Of a DNA stretch of 34,161 bases, positions 14,728 through 22,971 are shown piece by piece. A model generated the notes under the pieces. It ran no database searches, had not been told where the DNA came from, and was given only the letters and a program-made list of their open reading frames with translations. Position numbers and translations under genes: made by a program. Position 1 is the stretch's first letter, and each line of letters begins with the position of its first letter. Source of the stretch: Treponema_I sp045616125 (GTDB lineage: Bacteria > Spirochaetota > Spirochaetia > Treponematales > Treponemataceae); assembly GCA_045616125.1 (NCBI GenBank), contig JAZLGC010000035.1, positions 1-34,161 on the forward strand, in the 5' to 3' direction.

Positions 14728-16359
14728 TCAGTTTGAAGCAGCGTCCAGTCCCATGGTAATCCGTTCGGTTACCACCGCATTTTGCTCGGCATTGGTTTTA
14801 ATAACCTGTACTGCTTTGGTAATCTGGTTCAGCTGCGATTCTAGGTTGCTTACCCGGTCGCGGAGGGTATCGGCAATATCAGCAATGGTAGTAAGGGCGT
14901 TACCCTGCTGACCAATTTCACTGGTTACCGTCTGAACCATATCGCCCGTGTCCCGGGATGTATCTACAATGCTGTTCAGCGCGTTCATTACGTCACGGGT
15001 ACCGGTGTCAATTTCGGTAATACCGGCAAGAATCTCTTCAATGGCCTGAATGGTATTGCGCATTTCTGCAGAAGATTCAGAAATGGTTTTTGCAAAAGAA
15101 TTTACGGATTCGGCAGTGGTTGCAACAATCTGGGCATTTTCGTGCAGAGTGTCAGTAATCTGTTCTGCATTCTTGGTTGTCTGTTCAGAAAGTTTTCTGA
15201 TTTCCTGGGCAATTACGCTGAAACCTTTTCCCTGATTGCCGGCGTGGGCTGCTTCAATAGAGGCATTCATGGCAAGAAGACCGGTCTGGCTTGCAATGTT
15301 ATCAATGGTACTTACAAAAACGGCAATGCGGTCAGAAGAATCTTTTACCTGGTTAACTTCTTCTACCAGCTGCGAAATAAGCAGGGCCTGATCATCCAGA
15401 TCTTTGATAATGGCATCCATTCCTGAACGGCGTTTCTGGGCAATACCGGAAATGTTGGTAATGTTGGCAGAAATCTCAGTAAGAGCAGCAGATGTTTCTG
15501 CAATGTTGTTATTCTGGGCCGTAAAACTTTGCTGCATTTTTCCAGCCTGGGATACAACCTGATCACCACTGTTTTTTGCAGTCATGGTCTGGCTAGAAAG
15601 AGTATCAGATTCGGTGCTCAGAAACTGATATAACTGATGAATCTGATTAACGTTTTCAGTTGCAATGGCTACAGAATTATTCAGAGTTGTACCAATATTC
15701 AGGCCTTCGCGCGATTCTTTCAGGATACTGGTAATTGCTGAAAGAGATAATTGTGCCTGTTCCTGTTTTTTTTCGGTTTCTGCAATAATACGGTTACTGA
15801 AACGGTTTGCCAGCACGACAATCATATCAACCAGAACAATAGCCAGTGTGTTTATGGCAACACCTGAAACAGCACCAATCATACTGCGTGCAAAAAAAGC
15901 CTGTTTTGTCAGGGCGATACTTACAAACCAAAGAAGCATCTGAATGATGCAGAAAAGTGTCAGTTGTTTTCTACTGGTTGACGTGAGCAGGTTGCAGATA
16001 GCCAGAACGGAAATGAAGAAAGCATCACGGTAAAACAACAGGCTTGATTCATATTGCGGACCAAAAAATAAGAGCACAAACGCGGCTGCCAGGTATCCAA
16101 AAGATGCCAAATAACCGGAGATTATGATTATTCCTTTTTTTAAGGTGATAAGGGCAGCTGCAAAAAAGGCAATGGCAATAAGAAAAAGACTTGCCACTAA
16201 AGGAAGACCCTGAAAAAAAAGTACGCCCATCATGGCAAGCATCAGAATATCAAAAAGGGAGCATACAGCAATCATGAAGCGGATCTGAAACTGCATTTTT
16301 AGGGACAGTTTGGAGATAGTTAACTCATCGGGATAAAGTGCTTTCTTGAGTGTATTCAT
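14728..16359 (-). CDS. Methyl-accepting chemotaxis protein with multi-pass membrane N-terminus
   Basis: A 543-residue receptor. The N-terminal 190 residues hold about six or seven hydrophobic helices with very short connections and no periplasmic ligand domain, so it probably senses within or near the membrane (for example energy state, pH or a membrane solute). The cytoplasmic part is a normal MCP signalling domain with the tip 'QTGLLAMNASIEAAHAGN' and 'GKGFSVIAQEIRKLSEQT', which docks CheA/CheW, plus coiled-coil methylation helices. The frame opens at 16377, but TATAAT (16366-16371 on the minus strand) lies within those first codons, 6 nt before the ATG at 16359, so I prefer that start and a leaderless mRNA. 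The gene stands alone, with its own terminator. Confidence 0.88.
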   Translation of the reverse strand: MNTLKKALYPDELTISKLSLKMQFQIRFMIAVCSLFDILMLAMMGVLFFQGLPLVASLFLIAIAFFAAALITLKKGIIIISGYLASFGYLAAAFVLLFFGPQYESSLLFYRDAFFISVLAICNLLTSTSRKQLTLFCIIQMLLWFVSIALTKQAFFARSMIGAVSGVAINTLAIVLVDMIVVLANRFSNRIIAETEKKQEQAQLSLSAITSILKESREGLNIGTTLNNSVAIATENVNQIHQLYQFLSTESDTLSSQTMTAKNSGDQVVSQAGKMQQSFTAQNNNIAETSAALTEISANITNISGIAQKRRSGMDAIIKDLDDQALLISQLVEEVNQVKDSSDRIAVFVSTIDNIASQTGLLAMNASIEAAHAGNQGKGFSVIAQEIRKLSEQTTKNAEQITDTLHENAQIVATTAESVNSFAKTISESSAEMRNTIQAIEEILAGITEIDTGTRDVMNALNSIVDTSRDTGDMVQTVTSEIGQQGNALTTIADIADTLRDRVSNLESQLNQITKAVQVIKTNAEQNAVVTERITMGLDAASN

Positions 16360-16365
16360 GCATTC

Positions 16366-16371
16366 ATTATA
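16366..16371 (-). promoter_or_regulatory. -10 box immediately before the chemoreceptor start
   Basis: Perfect TATAAT on the minus strand, then gaatgc and the ATG at 16359. No Shine-Dalgarno could be used by such a transcript. The -35 region is poor. Confidence 0.5.
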
Positions 16372-16448
16372 AAACATGATTCGTAAGGTATAGAAGTAGG
16401 TTTTTCATGACTTTATGCAGGGTAATATTCGTCGAAATTCTGTAGTAT

Positions 16449-16476
16449 TGTCTTACTGGATTATGCGCTATACTAT
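16449..16476 (+). promoter_or_regulatory. Promoter of the nucleotidyltransferase-manA operon
   Basis: TTGTCT (16449-16454), 16-bp spacer, TACTAT (16471-16476), then aggcct and ATG at 16483. An overlapping TATACT at 16469-16474 is an alternative -10. A leaderless mRNA is expected. Confidence 0.5.
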
Positions 16477-16482
16477 AGGCCT

Positions 16483-17406
16483 ATGAAACCAACACTTTTA
16501 GTACTTGCTGCCGGTATGGGCAGTCGCTACGGCGGAATTAAACAGATTGATGCGGTAGGACTTCACAGCGAATGCCTTCTTGATTATGCCACCTATGATG
16601 CCATGACATCCGGTTATGGAAAAGTTGTCTATGTTATCCGTAAAGAAATAGAAAACGATTTCAGGGAACGGTTTTTTGATCAGGTTGCCCGGAACTTTAA
16701 TGCGGAATATGTGTTTCAGGATCCGGATGCGCTGTTCACTGCTGAGCAGATTGCACTGAAGAATAAGGAACGGACAAAACCTTGGGGTACCATGCATGCC
16801 GTTCTTTGTGGTGAAAAAGCCATTGATACTCCATTTACTGTTATTAATGCAGATGATTACTACGGACGTGATGCATTTAAAACCATGGGGGCACATCTTT
16901 CTGCTCTTTCACCTGATTCAACTGATCATGCCATTGTAGGCTATGTTCTTGAAAACACCATGAGCCGTATCGGTTCAGTTTCACGTGGGGTTATGAAGAC
17001 CGAAGGTGATGATCTGGTAAGCATTACTGAAAACACCAAAATTTATTACGACAATGCTACCGGAACGGAACGCATTTTGAGTGATATGCCGGAAGGGACT
17101 CTGGAACTTACCGGTAAAGAATGGGTTTCCATGAACTTTATGGGATTCAATACCAATGCGTTCAAAACATTCCATGATTACTGGGACGAATTCCTGAAAG
17201 ATAATGTTTCCTCTCTTAAGGGTGAAGCATACCTGCCATCTGGAGCCAGCCGTATTATTCAGACTGGTGTCGGAAAGATGAAATTCTTTACTTCTACTGA
17301 AAAATGGTTTGGAATGACTTATCAGGAAGACCGGCAGCTGGTACGTGATGCCATTGCAGAGAAAATTGCATCCGGTTACTATCCTGAAAAACTTTGGGAA
17401 AAATAA
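16483..17406 (+). CDS. Sugar nucleotidyltransferase family protein
   Basis: A 307-residue NTP-transferase. The N-terminal nucleotide-binding motif is 'LAAGMGSRYGGIKQ' (G-x-G-S-R-x-G-G-K). 'KPWGTMHAVLCG' matches the family's GTA-type base-binding segment, and 'VINADDYYG' carries the metal-binding Asp. It joins a sugar-1-phosphate to an NTP to make a nucleotide sugar. The partner gene manA, 15 nt downstream, suggests the mannose pathway (mannose-1-phosphate guanylyltransferase), but the sequence alone does not exclude UTP:glucose-1-phosphate activity, so no symbol is given. No Shine-Dalgarno is present before the ATG. It appears to be the first gene of a two-gene operon. Confidence 0.85.
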   Translation: MKPTLLVLAAGMGSRYGGIKQIDAVGLHSECLLDYATYDAMTSGYGKVVYVIRKEIENDFRERFFDQVARNFNAEYVFQDPDALFTAEQIALKNKERTKPWGTMHAVLCGEKAIDTPFTVINADDYYGRDAFKTMGAHLSALSPDSTDHAIVGYVLENTMSRIGSVSRGVMKTEGDDLVSITENTKIYYDNATGTERILSDMPEGTLELTGKEWVSMNFMGFNTNAFKTFHDYWDEFLKDNVSSLKGEAYLPSGASRIIQTGVGKMKFFTSTEKWFGMTYQEDRQLVRDAIAEKIASGYYPEKLWEK

Positions 17407-17421
17407 AAAGCCGGAGTGCGT

Positions 17422-18276
17422 ATGTTTAAGACATCACCTTTTGTATCAGAGAAAGTCTGGGGATGTGAATACTGGGTTGTGTCAACTCATGCATCTGGTC
17501 AGTCTGTCATTGACGATGTTGATAGCGGAAACAACGGAAAACCGATTATTACGGAACTGGAAGGTGAGTATCAGCAACTGATCAAGATTATTCAGGCAAA
17601 CGAAACCTTAAGCGTCCAGGTTCACCCCAACGATGAATTTGCCCGCAAAGTAGAAAATACCTACGGTAAAACAGAGTGCTGGTATATTCTTGATGCGGTT
17701 GAAGGTGCGTCACTTATTTGCGGTCTTACCCCCGGATGTTCCAAGGAGAAACTGGCAGCAGCCCTGGAAGATGGCAGTCAGAATGCAGTAGAGCAGTGTC
17801 TGCGGGAAATTCCTGTTACTAAAGGTGATTTTGTCTTTATTCCAGCTGGTACGGTGCATGCCATAAAAGGCGGGCTTCGTATTCTGGAAGTACAGGAACC
17901 CAGTGATATCACCTACCGTCTGTATGACTGGGGCCGTAAGCGGGAAATGCACGTGGAAAAAGCTCTACAGGTAATTACGTATGAAGAGCCTTGTGTTACC
18001 CGCGATTTTACCGGCCCTTTTAATTGTCCGTACTTTTCTCTGGAGCGCCGGGTCATTGATCCTTTTGCTACTGAATCTGACCGGACCATCAGTTTTGCCG
18101 GTGCGGAAAACCCTTTTGTAACGCTTTTCATTATTGACGGTATTGCAGAAGTTACTTCCGCGGACGGAAAAACTATCATTGCTCAGGCAGAAGATACCAT
18201 CATCTGCCACCGCGAAGAAACCATTACCCTAACCAGCGCCGAACACAAAGAAGTATCAGTAATGATTATTCAATAA
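17422..18276 (+). CDS. manA: Mannose-6-phosphate isomerase, class I
   Basis: A 284-residue cupin enzyme that interconverts fructose-6-phosphate and mannose-6-phosphate. Zinc ligands are visible: 'QVHPNDEFA' (Gln and His), 'GKTECWYIL' (Glu), and 'IPAGTVHAIKGGLRILEVQ' (His). 'EPSDITYRLYDWGRK' is the usual substrate-side motif. It is shorter than E. coli ManA and matches the compact bacterial form. The ATG at 17422 has CGGAG 6 nt upstream; the GTG at 17416 is not needed. It follows the nucleotidyltransferase by 15 nt, so together they could feed a GDP-mannose-type precursor. Confidence 0.93.
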   Translation: MFKTSPFVSEKVWGCEYWVVSTHASGQSVIDDVDSGNNGKPIITELEGEYQQLIKIIQANETLSVQVHPNDEFARKVENTYGKTECWYILDAVEGASLICGLTPGCSKEKLAAALEDGSQNAVEQCLREIPVTKGDFVFIPAGTVHAIKGGLRILEVQEPSDITYRLYDWGRKREMHVEKALQVITYEEPCVTRDFTGPFNCPYFSLERRVIDPFATESDRTISFAGAENPFVTLFIIDGIAEVTSADGKTIIAQAEDTIICHREETITLTSAEHKEVSVMIIQ

Positions 18277-18280
18277 GTTT

Positions 18281-18530
18281 CTGGGGGCTGGAGAAAGCGG
18301 GCCCCAGCGACGATACCCCTTACGCGTGAACCGCCCAGACACTGATGAAATACTTAGGAAATGTGTTGTCTTGCGGAATGGGACGCAGGCAGAAAAATGA
18401 GGGGGACCCGGAATAGAGAGGCATGACGAAGTTCATGCCGAACGGGGATTCCGGGGGAGACCTTATTTTATCTGCCGTCGCTGGGACCCATTCCGCAAGA
18501 CAGAAAGTTCTTACCCCTTATTCATCAGTG
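18281..18530. repeat. Long imperfect inverted repeat overlapping the end of the EF-G-like gene; possible structured RNA
   Basis: The arms meet near 18435. Outer: CACTGATGAA (18340-18349) with TTCATCAGTG (18521-18530, the last codons of the EF-G-like gene). Middle: GTCTTGCGGAATGGG (18368-18382) with CCCATTCCGCAAGAC (18487-18501), then CAGGCAG/CTGCC. Inner: CCCGGAAT (18407-18414) with ATTCCGGG (18448-18455), and the apex GGCATGA-N6-TCATGCC (18420-18439). A further segment CCCAGCGACG (18303-18312) can pair with CGTCGCTGGG (18476-18485), competing with a small hairpin at 18281-18307. The rod with unpaired middle sections could be a stable RNA, a transcription end for the EF-G-like mRNA, or an inverted-repeat element. 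There is no coding frame here. Confidence 0.7.
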
Positions 18531-20605
18531 GCTGTTACGGTGATGAACTCTTTGGCTGCCGCAATTACTTCATCCGCAATCTTTCCGCTAATCGGATCGT
18601 AATGATCAAAACTGGTCTCAAAACTACCGGTACCACTGGTAATAGACCGCAAATCTATGGCGTATTTCAGCAATTCAGCCTGAGGAACCTGTGCACGGAT
18701 TTCTTCAATGCCGTCACCAATTTCGTCCTGACCCAGAATACGACCCCGCTTACCGCTTAAATCTGACATAATATCGCCCAGATATTTGTTTTCAACCCAA
18801 ACCGTGATATTCATAACCGGTTCCAGCAGAATAGGGCCCGCCTGCCGCATGGCATCGCGGAAGGCATTCCGGGCTGCAATCTTAAATGCCAACTCACTGG
18901 AATCAACCGGGTGTTCCTTACCATCAAGTACTGTCGTTGCAACATCAACAACAGGATAGCCTGCCAGAACACCGTTCATCATGGCTTCTTTAACACCTTT
19001 TTCTACACCGGGAATGTAGCTTTTACTGATGGCACCGCCGAAAACTGCATTGGTAAACTTATATTCATCGCCCCGTGGCAGTGATTCAATAGCAAGAACA
19101 ACGCGGCCAAACTGACCGTGTCCGCCTGACTGTTTTTTGTGGGTATATTCTGCCTGGGCCTTACGCTGAATTGTTTCGCGGTAGGCAATACGGGGAACTG
19201 CAGTAGTTACCGATACTTTGTTCTGGTTTTTAAGACGTTCCAGAATAATGCTGATATGCAGTTCACCCATGCCGCTCAGTACGTTTTGCTTTGTTTCAGT
19301 GTTGTAGGTGTATGACAATGTCCGGTCTTCTTCTACGGCATGAAGCAGCAGTTCTGACATTTTATCTTCTTCTTTTTTGTCGCCGGCAGAAACAGCCATG
19401 GAATATACCGGTTCCGGATGACGAAGGCGGATAAAGGGTAGCGCTGCTGCATCTTCTGCCAGGGTGTCACTGGTACGTGCTGCAGGCAGTTTAGTTGCAA
19501 CTACAATATCACCGGCATAGGCAACTTTCACTTCTTCCAGCTTTTTACCGCAGGTACGGAAAATCTTACCAATCTTTTCTTTCTTGTTTTCATTAATATT
19601 GGTGTATTCCGTTTCTGCTTTCAGACAGCCGGTAATAACTTTCATGTATGACATTTTGCCGCTGAACTGATCACTGGATGTTTTTACAATCAGAGCTGAC
19701 ATGGCACCGTCTTCGGTAATTTTTACGGTGGCAGTATTTCCCTCAGCATCGGTGGCAGTTTCGATGGTGTCGTCAGGACTGGGGGCAATAGTGGCAATAA
19801 AGTTCAGCAGTGATGTTAATCCGCAGTTTGTGGTGGTACAGCCGGCAAAGGCTGGCACAATACGGTTATTGGCAAACGCAATGCGAAGACCACTGGCTAC
19901 TTCTTCAGGAGTAAGTTCACCTTCATCAATGAATTTTACCAGCAGGTCATCATCACCTTCTGCTGCAGATCCACAAAGAACTCCGTATGCATCTTCGTAT
20001 GCATCTTTGAATTCTGCCGGAATATCGCATTCTGTTTCCCTGCCGCTCTCATCGCTCATATAGGCTTTTCCTTTCAGAACATCAATAATCCCTTTAAAAT
20101 TTTCTCCCGACCCCATGGCAATAGTCACCGGTGAGACTTCAACTTCGAATTTATCGTGAATATCTTTGCGTGCGCCATCCGGATCTGAACGCTGGTCTTC
20201 ACAATGATTGATGAATACCATACGCGGCTTATTGCGGCGGTCTAAATCACGCCACAGTTTAATCGTTTCAATTTGAGCTCCGCTACGGGCATCAACCATC
20301 ATCAGTGCCATTTCTGATGAGCGGAATGCAGATATAACTTCGCCAATAAAATCTGAGGAACCTGGAGTATCCCAGAAATTAATGTGTACGTTGTCCCAGA
20401 TAACGTGGGCAAGGGATGCATGTATTGAAATGTGTCGTTCAATTTCTTCGGCTGTGTAATCACTGACAGTTTTTCCGGAAGAAACCGGCTCTGCTTTTGG
20501 AATTGCGCCGCTTATACACAGAAGATGTTCAAAAAGGGTGGTCTTACCGGTCTGTCCATGACCTGCAATGGTAACATTACGTAACTGTTTTGTGGTGTAA
20601 TCCAT
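18518..20605 (-). CDS. Elongation factor G-like protein with degenerate GTPase motifs
   Basis: A 695-residue translational GTPase with the five-domain order of EF-G. P-loop GHGQTGKT (residues 15-22) is intact. Switch I reads 'ERHISIHASLAH' instead of RGITI. G3 is DTPGSSDF (79-86): the His that activates water in DTPGH is Ser. G4, normally NKxD, is NHCED (133-137). Domain II/III ('SGMGELHISIILERL') and domain IV ('SGGHGQFGRVVLAIESL', 'GGAISKSYIPGVEKG') are clear. This places it in the EF-G-like/EF-G-2 group rather than the main translocase; ribosome binding is expected, but the physiological role and nucleotide choice are uncertain. AGGAG lies before the ATG. The 3' end forms one arm of the inverted repeat described above. 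Confidence 0.9.
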   Translation of the reverse strand: MDYTTKQLRNVTIAGHGQTGKTTLFEHLLCISGAIPKAEPVSSGKTVSDYTAEEIERHISIHASLAHVIWDNVHINFWDTPGSSDFIGEVISAFRSSEMALMMVDARSGAQIETIKLWRDLDRRNKPRMVFINHCEDQRSDPDGARKDIHDKFEVEVSPVTIAMGSGENFKGIIDVLKGKAYMSDESGRETECDIPAEFKDAYEDAYGVLCGSAAEGDDDLLVKFIDEGELTPEEVASGLRIAFANNRIVPAFAGCTTTNCGLTSLLNFIATIAPSPDDTIETATDAEGNTATVKITEDGAMSALIVKTSSDQFSGKMSYMKVITGCLKAETEYTNINENKKEKIGKIFRTCGKKLEEVKVAYAGDIVVATKLPAARTSDTLAEDAAALPFIRLRHPEPVYSMAVSAGDKKEEDKMSELLLHAVEEDRTLSYTYNTETKQNVLSGMGELHISIILERLKNQNKVSVTTAVPRIAYRETIQRKAQAEYTHKKQSGGHGQFGRVVLAIESLPRGDEYKFTNAVFGGAISKSYIPGVEKGVKEAMMNGVLAGYPVVDVATTVLDGKEHPVDSSELAFKIAARNAFRDAMRQAGPILLEPVMNITVWVENKYLGDIMSDLSGKRGRILGQDEIGDGIEEIRAQVPQAELLKYAIDLRSITSGTGSFETSFDHYDPISGKIADEVIAAAKEFITVTATDE

Positions 20606-20644
20606 GTAATTCTCCTGTGTACTTGAAAGTGTTTAAAAAAGAAT

Positions 20645-20667
20645 GAGGTATACCTATGGCATACCTC
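20645..20667. promoter_or_regulatory. Palindrome upstream of the EF-G-like gene
   Basis: GAGGTAT-N9-ATACCTC, with CC/GG inside, lies 40 bp before the EF-G-like start and between the two divergent genes. A TATAAA on the minus strand is adjacent (near 20669-20674). It could be an operator; no regulator is indicated. Confidence 0.3.
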
Positions 20668-20711
20668 TTTATACCTTAGATAATGAGTCCAAAATTTGCA
20701 GGTGTCAAGGT

Positions 20712-20740
20712 TTGGGATTCACTGGAACTCGTGTTATCAT
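20712..20740 (+). promoter_or_regulatory. Promoter of the coiled-coil protein gene
   Basis: TTGGGA (20712-20717), 17-bp spacer, TATCAT (20735-20740), about 36 nt before the ATG at 20777. A short dyad TTATCA-N6-TGATAA (20734-20751) covers the -10 box. Confidence 0.4.
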
Positions 20741-20776
20741 ATATCTGATAAGTTTTTTCAGTGCAGGGGGTGTCCT

Positions 20777-21853
20777 ATGGCTCAAAATTCAAAAATTATC
20801 CGGGAACTTGAAAGCAAGCGTACCGGGTTGCTTAAGGAACTGGCAGATAATCAGATACGTCTTGGCTATGACTTGATGGCAAAAGAGTCGTTGTTTGTGG
20901 AATTTGAAAACCAGAAGCAGAGAAAAGAAGACGTAAAACAACATATCAGTGAACTTGAAGGACGTACGGTATCAATTGCAACTTCTATTACTGATAAGAA
21001 ATCTGAAACGGCAATGCTGGAAAAGGAATTTACGGCTGCCTGCCATTCTTTGGGTGAGTTTCTGTTTGCCTGTGCAGATCCTTCTTTAGGGGAAGAAACT
21101 TATGAACTGCAGAATAAAATCCGGACACTGGAATCAAATCTTACGGGACTAGAATCAGAGATTGCAGCCGCCGGTTTCTTTAAGAAAGTTCCGCTGCAGG
21201 TAAAAAAAGGTGGGCTTCAGAATTCCATTTCGTCTGAAAAGAAAAAGCTTGCAGTACTTCTTGATGCTAAAGCACGTACCGCAGTAACCGAAAAACTTAT
21301 TTCAGCTGAAAACGGTGGAAATGACTATGCTGAATGCTGCAGAATCCGTGATGAAATTTTTGCTGTTCAGACAACTGATGCAGAACTGACTGCAGAAAAG
21401 GCTGCTGCTGAGATTGAAATAAAAGAAAGCCGGACTAAACTGACCGAGATTGAACGGTATTGTGACAGTCTTGAAACGCAATGTAACGATCAGGCTCTTA
21501 CCGAAGCTGAAAAATACACGGCTGACTATATTGATGATAAGGGAGTTGTGCTCAGTTCATTCCCCAAAAAGAATGAAGACAAACTGGAAGCAATCCGCGT
21601 AATTGTTCAGGGAATTGCAGCTGTAAACCGGACTATTGAAATTAAAAAGACAGAAGATGCTATTGCCGACTGCCGCGCCCAGATAGAAAAAATGCAGACT
21701 GACTACAATGATACCTGCCGTGCCATTGAAAAACTGCAGGAGCATAACAAGAGTGTTCTTGCCAATATTGAAGGCACAAAGAATCTGCTGGAAAATTACG
21801 AAGAGCAGAAAAAAGCTCTGGAAACGGCAGCAGATTCAGAAACTACAGAATAA
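20777..21853 (+). CDS. Long coiled-coil protein, function unknown
   Basis: A 358-residue protein that is almost all alpha-helix by composition, rich in Glu, Lys, Ala and Leu with heptad-like spacing ('IIRELESKRTGLLKELADNQ', 'KIRTLESNLTGLESEIAAA', 'TKNLLENYEEQKKALE'). There is no signal peptide or membrane segment, so it is probably cytoplasmic. One gap in the helices around residues 125-155 is Gly/Pro-containing ('AAAGFFKKVPLQVKKGG'). No family is recognised; structural or scaffold roles are possible. The start at 20777 has AGGGGG 7 nt upstream and is preferred to the ATG at 20696, which lies ahead of the promoter. The last 11 nt overlap tail-to-tail with the chromate transporter gene on the other strand. 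Confidence 0.75.
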   Translation: MAQNSKIIRELESKRTGLLKELADNQIRLGYDLMAKESLFVEFENQKQRKEDVKQHISELEGRTVSIATSITDKKSETAMLEKEFTAACHSLGEFLFACADPSLGEETYELQNKIRTLESNLTGLESEIAAAGFFKKVPLQVKKGGLQNSISSEKKKLAVLLDAKARTAVTEKLISAENGGNDYAECCRIRDEIFAVQTTDAELTAEKAAAEIEIKESRTKLTEIERYCDSLETQCNDQALTEAEKYTADYIDDKGVVLSSFPKKNEDKLEAIRVIVQGIAAVNRTIEIKKTEDAIADCRAQIEKMQTDYNDTCRAIEKLQEHNKSVLANIEGTKNLLENYEEQKKALETAADSETTE

Positions 21854-22373
21854 GCATTCCTGCAACGGCCCCCAGAATCATGACAATGATGGGGGATACT
21901 TTTTTTGAGACAAAAATCCCCAGAGCTGCAACGAAAATCAGCAGCCGCTGCCAGGAAAACAGCGCCGGATTGGCAATGGAAATTGACAGAACATTCCAGG
22001 CTGCAACGGCAATCAGGGCAACGGAAACAGGACGAACGGCGGTGAAAACGTTTTTAACCAGCGGGTTATCCTGATAATGATCAAAGAAAGCTGCAATGAG
22101 CAGAATTATGATGAAAGATGGCAGAACGGTTGCCAGGGTGACCACAATTCCGCCGGGAACTCCATACTGAGAAACGCCGATATAGGTAGCCATATTGATG
22201 CCGATGGGGCCGGGCGTACTTTCTGCAACAGCTACCATTGCGTAAAAGTCTTCGGCTGTAATCAGACCACCGCCAACAATAGGTTCATACATCAAGGTAA
22301 TTGCTACCTGACCGCCGCCAATGGTAAACAAACCGATATAGAAAAAGGTGAGGGCCAGTTGGAAAAGGCTCAT
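21843..22373 (-). CDS. Chromate transporter, half-size CHR protein (second of pair)
   Basis: A 176-residue membrane protein of the CHR family. The motif 'IGLFTIGGGQVAITLM' near the N-terminus and 'VAESTPGPIGINMATYIG' are characteristic. About five or six hydrophobic helices follow. Half-size CHR proteins work as pairs with opposite membrane orientation, and the partner is encoded just upstream with a 4-nt overlap (ATGA). The annotated substrate of the family is chromate or sulfate; in gut-type bacteria the true substrate is not known. Confidence 0.88.
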   Translation of the reverse strand: MSLFQLALTFFYIGLFTIGGGQVAITLMYEPIVGGGLITAEDFYAMVAVAESTPGPIGINMATYIGVSQYGVPGGIVVTLATVLPSFIIILLIAAFFDHYQDNPLVKNVFTAVRPVSVALIAVAAWNVLSISIANPALFSWQRLLIFVAALGIFVSKKVSPIIVMILGAVAGMLIL

Positions 22374-22924
22374 TGCTTACCTCCTTTGCGGATTACATGA
22401 AGGATAATGCCAATGACGATGGTTGCAATGATGACAGCTGGGGTGGGGACTTTAAAGACAACGATTGCCAGAAACGAGGCCAGACAAAGAATGGCAGACA
22501 GAACAGAAGCGGTTACTTTTTTTCGGAATCCCCAGATAATGTTACAAAGCATGGCAGAAACTGCAATAGTAATGCCGGCAAGGGCTTTCTGCATGAGTGG
22601 CTGGCCGGTGATGCTGCTGAATACCAGAGCAATCAGGCTGATGATAATGAGAGAGGGGGTGACAACGCCCAAAGTTGCCAGGGCTGATCCCAGTACACCG
22701 GCACGGGTATACCCGATGAATGTGGCAACGTTAACGGCAATGATGCCGGGAGTAGCCTGACTGATGGCGTAGTAATCCAGAAGCTGGTCTTTTGTTGTCC
22801 AGTCTCGTTTTTCGGCCAGTTCCCGTTCCAGAATAGGAAGCATGGCAAGTCCGCCGCCAAAGGTTACTGCACCAATCTTAAAAAAGAGAGCAAAAAGTTG
22901 TACTGAATCCCGTAGTTTTTTCAT
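22370..22924 (-). CDS. Chromate transporter, half-size CHR protein (first of pair)
   Basis: A 184-residue membrane protein, partner of the one above. Family motifs: 'KIGAVTFGGGLAMLPILERE' and 'AISQATPGIIAVNVATFIGY'. I chose the ATG at 22924 (MKKLRDSVQLF), which places TATACT (22931-22936 on the minus strand) 6 nt upstream; the frame is open to 22966 but that would include the promoter. No Shine-Dalgarno is present. The two genes share one transcript and are translationally coupled by ATGA. Confidence 0.88.
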   Translation of the reverse strand: MKKLRDSVQLFALFFKIGAVTFGGGLAMLPILERELAEKRDWTTKDQLLDYYAISQATPGIIAVNVATFIGYTRAGVLGSALATLGVVTPSLIIISLIALVFSSITGQPLMQKALAGITIAVSAMLCNIIWGFRKKVTASVLSAILCLASFLAIVVFKVPTPAVIIATIVIGIILHVIRKGGKQ

Positions 22925-22971
22925 AGATGCAGTATAGCAAAAAGGTTTGGTAAACGATACTATCAAGTCCT
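22925..22971. promoter_or_regulatory. Compact divergent promoter region of chrA and the MATE gene
   Basis: Only 47 bp separate the two start codons. Toward chrA: TATACT (22931-22936, minus strand) 6 nt before ATG. Toward the MATE gene: TACTAT (22958-22963) 8 nt before the ATG at 22972. Neither side has a Shine-Dalgarno sequence, so both mRNAs may be leaderless, and their -35 regions must overlap. Confidence 0.45.

Noticed and set aside
18281..18530. Definite 6S RNA call
   Set aside because: The rod shape is similar, but I see no diagnostic sequence, and overlap with the EF-G-like 3' end could equally mean an inverted duplication.
20696..20776. Upstream start for the coiled-coil gene
   Set aside because: It lies before the likely promoter, while the ATG at 20777 has a strong AGGGGG site and begins the coiled coil.
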